Positions 17,799-24,929 of a DNA stretch of 64,000 nucleotides are shown here, piece after piece. Source of the stretch: Octadecabacter temperatus (GTDB lineage: Bacteria > Pseudomonadota > Alphaproteobacteria > Rhodobacterales > Rhodobacteraceae); assembly GCF_001187845.1 (NCBI RefSeq), contig NZ_CP012160.1, positions 2,480,001 to 2,544,000 of the forward strand, read 5' to 3'. The position numbers and the translations under genes are program-made. The notes beneath the pieces are model-generated. The model saw only the letters and a list, made by a program, of their open reading frames with translations, did not search any database and was not told the DNA's origin. Every line of letters begins with the position of its first letter. Position 1 is the stretch's first letter.

Positions 17799-17810
17799 TT
17801 TTCCGGAAAA
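17799..17810. promoter_or_regulatory. Perfect 12-bp palindrome in the divergent regulator/transporter promoter region
   Basis: TTTTCCGGAAAA is a perfect palindrome 21 bases before the AraC-type start and 159 bases before the binding-protein start. A partial copy, TCGGAAAAAATTC, follows at about 17823. It is a candidate operator, but AraC proteins usually prefer direct repeats, so a LacI- or DeoR-type factor may be the ligand. Confidence 0.4.
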
Positions 17811-17968
17811 TATTACCCTAGCGTCGGAAAAAATTCAAGCCAAACTTCGTAAATACGATGCTAGGCTGTTTCCATCTTACGCACTCGGGCATCAAACAAG
17901 ACCCAAGGCAAAGATATTTTTTGCAGCACAACCCATAGTGGGAGTGCGCGACACGGAGGTTCTAACCA

Positions 17969-19219
17969 ATGAAAAAATATACAAACATTTTCGCAACTAC
18001 GGCATTGGCGACCATGATGGTCCCCGGCCTTGCGGCGGCGCAAACCGACCTGACCTATATGATGTGGGGCGACCCGCCAGAAATCGCCGTCTGGGAACAG
18101 CTGGTCGAGGCGTTTCAGGTAGAACATCCTGACATTAACATTGCCGTCGAAGTGTCTGACTGGGGCACCTATTGGGAAAAACTTCTGGTGCAGGTCGCCG
18201 GTGGTGATGCGCCTGATCTGTTCGCCATGGACGCCCCGATTTACCCTGATTGGCAAGCTCGTGGAGCCTTGCTTGATATCACACCATACTTGGCCGATTC
18301 TGACGTTCTGGATGGTATTTATGCTGGGCCACTGTCGTCCTATCAACTTGAAGCTGGCACATTCGGCCTGCCCCGCGATTTCCAGACCATCGTGATGTAT
18401 TACAACAAAGCGATGCTTGACGAAGCCGGACTTGAGTATCCGTCCGCTGATTGGACGCTGGATGATCTGCGCACCACCGCTGCAGCCCTTACAATCGACA
18501 AAGACGGCGACGGCAATATTGATCAATGGGGCATTGGCACCGAAGCATGGGACATGGAGCCATTTTGGGGCCCGGTTGTGTTTGCCCACGGCGGCGAAAT
18601 CATATCAGAAGACTTTTCGACCACGTTAATGACCGAAGGCCCAGCACGCGATGCGTTTGATTACATCAACGCGCTGATCGTCGAAGATAAATCCATCATG
18701 TCCGAAGAAAACCTTGAATCCTACGGTTGGGATGGTTTTCAGGCAGGCGTGGCTGCGATGACGTTCTCGGGTCACTGGGTTATTCCTGCCTATTCTAGCC
18801 TTGATTTTGATTGGGCTGTGGCACCGTTCCCGTCCGGTCCAGCTGGTCGTGCGACATTGGTTAATTCTGCCGGTATCGTGGGCAGTGCGACAACAGAACA
18901 TCCAGATGAAGTTTATGAATTCATGGAGTTTGTGGTGTCTGAAGAAGGTCAATCGATCCTCGCATCTTTGGGTTTTGCCATTCCGGTGAACAGAGCGGCG
19001 GCCTCTGGTCCTGCGTACCTGGAACAGACATCGCCAGGGGATCACGTGATGTTTGTGGATGCGCTTGAATATGCGCGCGCCAAGCCGGCGTTTCGCGGGT
19101 ACGAAGAATGGTCCGGCCTTGTTGGCGAACCCCTTGGTATGACGTGGGCCGGTGAATGGTCAATTTCCGAGGCTCTCGATGAAATCGCGGCAACTGCTGA
19201 CGACGCTCTCGGAAATTAA
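17969..19219 (+). CDS. Periplasmic sugar-binding protein of ABC transporter
   Basis: The 416-residue family-1 solute-binding protein has a clear signal peptide (MKKYTNIFATTALATMMVPG, cleavage near AAAQ). Then follow YMMWGDPPEIAVWEQLVEAF, LLVQVAGGDAPDLFAMD and MYYNKAMLDEAG, the usual landmarks of oligosaccharide-binding proteins. ACGGAGG precedes the ATG. It is the first gene of a rightward operon (binding protein, two permeases, GH4 glycosidase, amidohydrolase). The substrate is probably an alpha-galactoside or a (N-acetyl)galactosaminide, judged from the enzymes. The sequence itself does not settle it. Confidence 0.9.
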   Translation: MKKYTNIFATTALATMMVPGLAAAQTDLTYMMWGDPPEIAVWEQLVEAFQVEHPDINIAVEVSDWGTYWEKLLVQVAGGDAPDLFAMDAPIYPDWQARGALLDITPYLADSDVLDGIYAGPLSSYQLEAGTFGLPRDFQTIVMYYNKAMLDEAGLEYPSADWTLDDLRTTAAALTIDKDGDGNIDQWGIGTEAWDMEPFWGPVVFAHGGEIISEDFSTTLMTEGPARDAFDYINALIVEDKSIMSEENLESYGWDGFQAGVAAMTFSGHWVIPAYSSLDFDWAVAPFPSGPAGRATLVNSAGIVGSATTEHPDEVYEFMEFVVSEEGQSILASLGFAIPVNRAAASGPAYLEQTSPGDHVMFVDALEYARAKPAFRGYEEWSGLVGEPLGMTWAGEWSISEALDEIAATADDALGN

Positions 19220-19229
19220 TTCTCCCCGT

Positions 19230-19263
19230 CGGGGCGGCGTAATGCTGCCCCGATGACTTTTTT
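19230..19263 (+). terminator. Terminator-like attenuator between binding protein and permeases
   Basis: CGGGGCGGC (19230-19238) pairs with GCTGCCCCG (19244-19252) around a five-base loop, and a T6 run follows at 19258-19263. This is a standard intrinsic-terminator layout, 10 bases after the binding-protein stop. Partial read-through would keep binding protein in excess over the membrane parts. It overlaps the first possible ATG of the next gene (19253), arguing for a later start. Confidence 0.7.
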
Positions 19264-19291
19264 ACCCAACATTCGATTGGAATGCGGCGTT

Positions 19292-20173
19292 ATGCAAGTC
19301 GACGGAATGACGCCAAAAGGCCGCGAGAGGTTTTGGACCGGGGTCTTGCTCACGCCGACAATGCTCGGACTTGGGCTTGGCGTTTTGGGGTCGATCTTTG
19401 CGACACTCTGGTTGGGCTTTTACGACTGGGATTTGTTCACCGCGCCCGAATGGGTTGGTCTTGAAAACTACACCGACCTGCCCGGTGATCGCCGATTTAT
19501 GCAGTCCCTGCGCGTCACAACCCTTTTTTCTGCCATCTACGTCCCTGGCACCGTGATCCTTAGCATCGCGATAGCACTGTTGCTCAACCGTCATGTCGTT
19601 GGTAAATCGCTGTTCCGGCTGTTCTTTTTCCTCCCCGTTGTGACGTCGCCCGTAGCCGTTGGTCTTGTCTGGAGCTGGATTTATTCCCGCGATCAGGGGC
19701 TTCTTAACAACATGCTGTCAACCGTTGGGATGGATCCTGTCTATTGGCTGGGGCGCGATATGGCGCTGTATTCCGTGGTGGTCGTGAATATCTGGGGCGC
19801 TGTGGGCGAAGGCATGATTATCTTCCTCGCGGGCCTGCAAGCCATTCCCAAAAACCTGTACGAGGCCGCAATGTTAGATGGCGCCTCGCGATCCAAGCAA
19901 TTCTGGCGCATCACGCTGCCCCTGCTGATCCCGTCGATCTTTTTCCAAGTCATTCTGTCGACCATTAACGCTTTCCAGGCGTTCGATTACGTTTACGTGC
20001 TGACATCCACCCAAGGGGGCGGATCAACCATGCCGACGCTGGTGTTCAATCTCTACCGCGAAGGGTTCAAGTTCTTCCGCATGGGGGACGCCGCCGCACA
20101 GGCAGTCGTTCTGGCCGGTATCATCATGGTGCTGACGTTGATCTACAATCAACTCCAGAAACGGTGGGGCTAG
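19292..20173 (+). CDS. Sugar ABC transporter permease (MalF type)
   Basis: The CUT1 permease has six predicted membrane spans, the first beginning at FWTGVLLTPTMLGLGLGVLG. Its EAA loop is PKNLYEAAMLDGASRSKQFW, the ATPase contact. The open frame extends to ATG 19253, but that codon lies in the attenuator hairpin, so ATG 19292 (MQVDGMTPKGRERFW) is preferred. The ATG before TPKG (19307) is a third option. The next permease begins four bases after the stop. It forms the transmembrane pore with the next gene product. Confidence 0.85.
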   Translation: MQVDGMTPKGRERFWTGVLLTPTMLGLGLGVLGSIFATLWLGFYDWDLFTAPEWVGLENYTDLPGDRRFMQSLRVTTLFSAIYVPGTVILSIAIALLLNRHVVGKSLFRLFFFLPVVTSPVAVGLVWSWIYSRDQGLLNNMLSTVGMDPVYWLGRDMALYSVVVVNIWGAVGEGMIIFLAGLQAIPKNLYEAAMLDGASRSKQFWRITLPLLIPSIFFQVILSTINAFQAFDYVYVLTSTQGGGSTMPTLVFNLYREGFKFFRMGDAAAQAVVLAGIIMVLTLIYNQLQKRWG

Positions 20174-20176
20174 GTC

Positions 20177-21028
20177 ATGTCAAACGCCCACCTTCTTAAA
20201 CCCACATTCGGCAACCACATGCGCGAAAACGCGATCTTTTACGCGCTGTTGTTGTTGGGCACGTTCATCATGATAGGCCCGTTTGTGTGGATGATGTCCA
20301 CCGCCCTCAAGGTGCCCGGCGATCAGTTTGATCAACGCCTGATCCCGCAAGAAATCACTCTCGATAACTTTTCGAACGCGTGGCAGTTGATGGAGTTTCG
20401 CCATCTGGTCTGGAACAGTTTCAAAATTGCGGCACTGTCGACCATCGGCCAGTTGATCACCTGTTCCATGGGCGCGTTCGTGTTTGCTGTCGTCAAATTC
20501 CGTGGTCGCGAAGCATTGTTCGTTTTGCTTTTGGCCACACTGATGATCCCCGCGCAGATGACGGTGATCCCCCAATTCCTGATTTTCCGCTGGCTTGGCC
20601 TTTATGGGACCGCCGCCCCGCTTTACCTTCCTGCATTTCTAGGCGGTGCCTTCGGTGTCTTTCTGCTGCGTCAATATTTCCGCACGATCCCTATGGATCT
20701 GATGGACGCCGCCCGCCTTGATGGCGCATCGCTGTTGTCGATCTGGTGGCGCATCTATTTGCCATTGGCGCGCCCGGCTCTGGCGGCACTTGCCATCTTT
20801 GCGTTCATGTCATCGTGGAACGACCTGTTCACCGCGCTGATCTACCTGCCGTCTGATCTTGAAAAAACGACGCTCCCGGTCGGGCTTTCACTCTTTCAAC
20901 GGCTGTATCGCGCAGAGTGGACGATCATGATGGCCGCGGTCCTAATCTCGGTCACCCCGATCATGATCGCATTCTTTTTCGTTCAACGTCAGTTCATTGC
21001 GGGCATCGCGATGACGGGCGTCAAATAA
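20177..21028 (+). CDS. Sugar ABC transporter permease (MalG type)
   Basis: The 283-residue CUT1 permease has a short N-terminal tail, a first membrane span at residues ~20-40 and five more. The EAA loop reads PMDLMDAARLDGASLLSIWW. It is co-transcribed with the preceding permease and with the GH4 glycosidase gene 28 bases downstream. It completes the importer of the galactoside island with the binding protein at 17969 and, most likely, the ATPase at 15869. Confidence 0.88.
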   Translation: MSNAHLLKPTFGNHMRENAIFYALLLLGTFIMIGPFVWMMSTALKVPGDQFDQRLIPQEITLDNFSNAWQLMEFRHLVWNSFKIAALSTIGQLITCSMGAFVFAVVKFRGREALFVLLLATLMIPAQMTVIPQFLIFRWLGLYGTAAPLYLPAFLGGAFGVFLLRQYFRTIPMDLMDAARLDGASLLSIWWRIYLPLARPALAALAIFAFMSSWNDLFTALIYLPSDLEKTTLPVGLSLFQRLYRAEWTIMMAAVLISVTPIMIAFFFVQRQFIAGIAMTGVK

Positions 21029-21055
21029 CCCCCTGTTTCCAAAGGACCTAACCTT

Positions 21056-22372
21056 ATGACTAAAATTTGCCTCGTCGGCGCTGGCAGCACCGTTTTCGCC
21101 CAATCGATCTTGGGTGACGTGCTGTCTATTCCTGCACTTCAACACGCCGAAATTTCACTGTTTGATATTGACGCCGAACGCCTTGAGACTTCGCTAACCG
21201 TGACGCGCCGGATTGGAGAAACTCTGGGGATCAAAGACCTGAAGGTTTCAAGCCACCTTGAACGTCGTCCCGCATTGGACGGTGCTGACTTCGTTATTCT
21301 GATGATGCAAGTTGGAGGATACAAACCCGCCACCGTCACCGATTTTGAAATCCCCGAAAAATACGGCCTTGGCCAAACGATTGGCGATACCTTGGGTATT
21401 GGTGGCATTATGCGCGGCCTGCGCACGATCCCCGTTCTGTTCGACATTTGCGCGGATATGGAGGAACTTTGCCCCGACGCGACGTTGTTGCAATACGTCA
21501 ATCCGATGGCGATCAACTGTTGGGCGATCAAGGAAAAGTTCCCCAATATCAAGGTCGTGGGCCTGTGCCATTCCGTGCAAGAAACCGCACATGAATTGGC
21601 TGGCATGCTGGGAGTTGATCCGCATGCGTTGCATTATCGCTGCGGCGGTATCAACCATGTGGCGTTCTATTCCAAATTTGAATTGGTCCATCCTGATGGC
21701 ACCCACGAAGACCTTTATCCGCGCCTGAAACAGATGGCGCAGGATCGCACCTACCCTGAATACGACGAGGTGCGGTTCGATATGTTGCGCCGCGTCGGGC
21801 ATTTCGTCACCGAAAGTTCAATGCACTTTAGCGAATACAGCTCTTGGTACCTCAAGGCCGCGCACCCTGAAATCGTTAAGAAAAATCAACTGCGGATCGG
21901 CGAATACCTGTACCGCTGCGAAGAACAGATTGCCGAATGGCGCGAGCTTCAAAAGGAACTTGAGGGCGACGCGCCTTTAGAGGTCGAACGTTCAAACGAA
22001 TACGCCGCCGGCATTATCGAAGGTATCGTAACTGGCAAACCCCAAACCATCTGGGGCAACGTCCCAAACAACGGTCTGATCCCCGCTCTGCCCGATGATT
22101 GCATCGTCGAAGTCCCCTGCCACGTCGATCGCAACGGCATTTCGCCCATGCGCGCCGAACCGATGCCGTCGATGCTGACGTCCATCATGGGCAAGTCCAT
22201 CGCCGTCCAACGCGAGGTCGTGAACGCCGCTGTTACGGGCAAGAAGGATTCGATTTATCACGCTGCAATGCTTGACCCGCATACGTCGGCGGAACTGACC
22301 TTGGATCAATCCTCAGCCATGGTGGATGAATTGCTGGCCGCTCATGACGACTGGCTGCCGCGCTACACCTGA
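21056..22372 (+). CDS. melA: GH4 alpha-galactosidase-type glycosidase (MelA-like)
   Basis: The 438-residue protein is a family GH4 glycosidase, cytoplasmic and NAD- and Mn-dependent. The N-terminal Rossmann motif is VGAGSTVFAQSILGD. NPM (149-151), Cys171 in GLCHSVQ and His201 in GGINH mark the metal and substrate site. Length and these motifs fit MelA, which cleaves alpha-galactosides by an oxidation-elimination route. GH4 also includes alpha-glucosidases, alpha-glucuronidases and alpha-galacturonases, so the exact glycan is not certain. Position after a complete importer shows it acts on an imported oligosaccharide or glycoside. The stop shares a base with the next gene's start (TGATG). Confidence 0.85.
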   Translation: MTKICLVGAGSTVFAQSILGDVLSIPALQHAEISLFDIDAERLETSLTVTRRIGETLGIKDLKVSSHLERRPALDGADFVILMMQVGGYKPATVTDFEIPEKYGLGQTIGDTLGIGGIMRGLRTIPVLFDICADMEELCPDATLLQYVNPMAINCWAIKEKFPNIKVVGLCHSVQETAHELAGMLGVDPHALHYRCGGINHVAFYSKFELVHPDGTHEDLYPRLKQMAQDRTYPEYDEVRFDMLRRVGHFVTESSMHFSEYSSWYLKAAHPEIVKKNQLRIGEYLYRCEEQIAEWRELQKELEGDAPLEVERSNEYAAGIIEGIVTGKPQTIWGNVPNNGLIPALPDDCIVEVPCHVDRNGISPMRAEPMPSMLTSIMGKSIAVQREVVNAAVTGKKDSIYHAAMLDPHTSAELTLDQSSAMVDELLAAHDDWLPRYT

Positions 22373-23436
22373 TGGAGTTGAAAGACTTCGCACCTCACCC
22401 CACGTTGGTGACCCATGAAACATCGATAAGTGGGCCATCACGTCGGTGTATCGATGCGCACAACCATCTGGGCGCGTTTGGCGGTGACTGGGCCGCGCGT
22501 CCGGCAGTTGAATTTTTCGATCATATCGACAGCCTTGGCGTCGCACATTATGTCGATCTGGACGGCGGCTGGGGCGAAGACATTCTCGACGATCGGTTGC
22601 GACGCTACAAAGCGCTGCGGCCCGATCAATACCGCGTTTATGGCGGCGTCGATTGGGGCCGTTGGGCGGATGATGGGCACAGGTTTGCCGAAAAATCCGC
22701 CAAACGACTTGAGGCGCAGGCCGCACGGGGGGCAGAAGGCCTCAAAATCTGGAAACCCTTTGGCTTGCACGTCACTGATGACGCCGGGCAACTGGCGAAA
22801 ATCGATGATCCACGCCTTGATCCGATATGGGAAACGGCGGGCGCAATTGGCCTTCCTATAATGATCCATATCGCGGATCCCGTCGCATTCTTTGACCCGA
22901 TAACACCGCACAACGAACGCATCGAAGAACTTGGCCAGAACCCCGACTGGTCTTTTCCACCCGACAGGTTCCCGTCGTTCAGTGATTTGATCGAAGCCTT
23001 CGCTAGACTGGTCAAACGCCACCCAAAGACAACGTTCATCGGCGCTCATGTCGGTTGTTACGCCGAAAATCTGCAATGGGTCGGGGCATTGCTGGATGCC
23101 TGCCCAAACCTGATGATAGATTTTTCAGCACGCATCGCGGAACTGGGCCGCCAACCTTTTGCGGCCCGAAAGTTTTTCATGGACCACAGTGACCGTATTC
23201 TATTCGGAACCGACGCGGGCCCTGATCGCGTCACCTACGCCATCTATGCGCGGTTCCTTGAAACGTCGGACGAATATTTCAGCTACAGTCCGGACAAAAT
23301 CCCGGGTTCGGGGCGCTGGAATATCTATGGGTTGAATTTGCCCGCACCGGTTCTGGACAAGGTGTATTATGAGAATGCAGCCACATTATTTGGCCTCAAT
23401 GACAGTATTTCAACCAGTGCTTTGCATCGAGGATAG
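22372..23436 (+). CDS. Amidohydrolase-2 family metal-dependent hydrolase
   Basis: The 354-residue protein is a TIM-barrel amidohydrolase (PF04909 type). Likely metal ligands are H30 and H32 in DAHNHLG, His in IMIHIADP, His in FIGAHVG and Asp in LFGTDAGP. Family members hydrolyse lactones or amides or decarboxylate ring acids; the substrate cannot be read from sequence. It is translationally coupled to the GH4 gene, so it should act on a product of the imported glycoside. A tempting inference is deacetylation or de-amidation of the released sugar or aglycone, because the pathway's AgaS step needs an unacetylated amino sugar and no NagA/AgaA-type deacetylase is present. Confidence 0.8.
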   Translation: MELKDFAPHPTLVTHETSISGPSRRCIDAHNHLGAFGGDWAARPAVEFFDHIDSLGVAHYVDLDGGWGEDILDDRLRRYKALRPDQYRVYGGVDWGRWADDGHRFAEKSAKRLEAQAARGAEGLKIWKPFGLHVTDDAGQLAKIDDPRLDPIWETAGAIGLPIMIHIADPVAFFDPITPHNERIEELGQNPDWSFPPDRFPSFSDLIEAFARLVKRHPKTTFIGAHVGCYAENLQWVGALLDACPNLMIDFSARIAELGRQPFAARKFFMDHSDRILFGTDAGPDRVTYAIYARFLETSDEYFSYSPDKIPGSGRWNIYGLNLPAPVLDKVYYENAATLFGLNDSISTSALHRG

Positions 23437-23597
23437 CCTTGCAGACTACGGTTAAATAAAAAGCAGACCTGAGGACATGAAGGCAACTTTGCCTGCGTTG
23501 TGTGAATACGCCGAACATCTGAATTTGCGGTTGGGGCGAATGGCAGCAATGCGGGCTGCTATCGCAGCATAGCCGAGGGTCGAGCAATGTCTCCTTT

Positions 23598-23646
23598 GGG
23601 CCGTGGTTTCAGGCTCAGTTTTGTCTGTTTCCCGAAACCGGACTTT
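23598..23646 (+). repeat. Dispersed intergenic repeat, second type, copy 2
   Basis: This partner of 10091-10139 shares GGGCCGTG at its start and TCTGTTTCCCGAAA in the middle, about three quarters identical over 49 bp. It is followed 27 bases later by the other repeat type. Confidence 0.55.
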
Positions 23647-23673
23647 GGCCACGATGCAGCAAAACGGCAAAGA

Positions 23674-23709
23674 GGGCTCAAAGCCGACTTTCGCTGCAGA
23701 TCGCACGAA
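23674..23709 (+). repeat. Dispersed intergenic repeat, copy 2
   Basis: This partner of 1703-1738 is identical at 33 of 36 positions, with the shared core TTCGCTGCAGATCGCA. Both copies are in the same orientation. Confidence 0.65.
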
Positions 23710-23871
23710 CGTCCGCTTTTTCACATCAGCAGCAAAACGGCCCCGCCTCAAGGCACCTGCACTGATCGCAGACCTTACGCTTGACGCGCCCTCATCTGCT
23801 CGACATGTTCTGGCTATGTCACAAGCAGAACGCCTCATACACACGACCAACTAACCGCTCCTTCATCGGGG

Positions 23872-24219
23872 AAACCGTTAACCACCGACAGCTCATATAT
23901 TTCTGCCGCAGCATTCAGTCGCCAAGTCGGCATTAGAGAATCTGGGTGGTTTGAAAAACTATTTTCCGCAGGTCATGCAAGCGCCACGCGCAGACCTCAT
24001 CCGACACTTGGCGGAGACCGGATTTACCTATCCGAGCAAGACATTGAAGCATTTCATCTACAGTTCCTCACATCGACGACGATGGTTTTGGAGTTTACCG
24101 AGGCCCGGCAGACCGTAATTGCTAAATTGACGGCAGCTGGGGTGAAACCATTCGGCCCAAATGGTGAGACCTATGGCCCACTATACTTGCGCAAAGACGT
24201 CGAAGCGGTTCTGGGCTGA
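23872..24219 (+). pseudogene. C-terminal remnant of a DNA-binding mobile-element protein
   Basis: A frame with no start codon is open to TGA 24217-24219. It encodes a coherent protein end: SAAAFSRQVGIRESGWFEKL, then HPTLGGDRIYLSEQDIEAFH, and finally GVKPFGPNGETYGPLYLRKD. The layout is a helix-turn-helix, then wings, then a second helix-turn-helix. It resembles C-terminal regions of TniQ-like or other transposon-associated DNA-binding proteins, though I cannot name the family with certainty. The N-terminal part is missing. It lies on the 3' side of tRNA-Arg, a usual integration position for islands. Confidence 0.45.
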
Positions 24220-24394
24220 CGATCTCAGCGTCGCTCGGAGCTGGCGTTGTCGCGGCTATGAGGCGTTTGGGCACACAAAACCTATAGTGCAAAATGCGGT
24301 TCAAAAACGAAGGCCCTTATTTATATGGCCTGAGCAACCTATTGCCTTTTTTGCGCATGCTTATGCTTTTTCTGGCAACAACAATCGGAAAATC

Positions 24395-24471
24395 TGGCGA
24401 TCCCGGGAGGACTCGAACCCCCAACATCCTCATTAGAAGTGAGGTGCTCTATCCAGTTGAGCTACGGGACC
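24395..24471 (-). tRNA. tRNA-Arg (anticodon TCT)
   Basis: Reading leftwards, the acceptor stem GGTCCCG pairs with CGGGATC. The D-arm contains AGCTCAACTGGATAGAGC, the anticodon stem-loop is CCTCA-CTTCTAA-TGAGG with anticodon TCT, and the T-arm is GGGGG-TTCGAGT-CCTCC. The 3' CCA is encoded (24395-24397). It reads AGA codons. All stems are intact. Confidence 0.95.
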
Positions 24472-24683
24472 GCTCTCGCCCTTCTAGCGGGCAGCTGGGC
24501 CAAACTTCAAGCGTCGCGTTATAAAATACGCCGCTAGGTCTTTAACGCGGCCATGACACCCCTAAGTTCTGCAAGCAGCGCGCCTATAGTTGCGACCATA
24601 TCCGTGTCACCGGCAAGTTGTTCGGATTCATGGAAACTTGCGTGGGGTCCTTCTGCGGGGCCAAGACGCAACGTATTGCGAAG

Positions 24684-24926
24684 ATGAGCAAAATGAACGA
24701 CAATGTTGTTGAAACCGCTGGCTACTATAATCTTGCAGGTTTCAACGACGACACCCGCGCCTTCCTATCGCTACCGGCGCGGCAAGAACTGTGGCGGCGT
24801 GGTGTCGCCTTGCACCTCGGAGATGAAATCGACCGTGGTATCCTCACAAGAAACGAGGCGGAGGGCGTGGCCAAATGGCTGGTCCACGATGCTGCCGTGG
24901 GTTCCTACAGACTAAAGAAAGTATAG
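24684..24926 (+). CDS. Small conserved-looking protein of unknown function upstream of mannitol-dehydrogenase gene
   Basis: The frame gives 80 residues from ATG 24684 (MSKMNDNVVETAGYYNLAG). It is rich in charged residues with no signal peptide or membrane span. The composition (NDDTRAFLSLPARQELWRRG, LGDEIDRGILTRNEAEGVAK) looks like a folded soluble helical protein rather than random sequence. The stop lies three bases before the next gene's ATG, so the two are probably translated together. A later ATG at 24693 is possible; neither start has a strong ribosome site. I do not recognise a family. A regulator or partner of the dehydrogenase is possible. Confidence 0.5.
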   Translation: MSKMNDNVVETAGYYNLAGFNDDTRAFLSLPARQELWRRGVALHLGDEIDRGILTRNEAEGVAKWLVHDAAVGSYRLKKV

Positions 24927-24929
24927 ATT

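Larger units (their letters stand above)
23437..23871. other. Intergenic stretch holding both repeat types
   Basis: No intact gene is supported between the amidohydrolase and the degraded coding remnant. It contains the repeat copies at 23598-23646 and 23674-23709. No convincing terminator hairpin with a T-run was found after the amidohydrolase. Confidence 0.5.
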
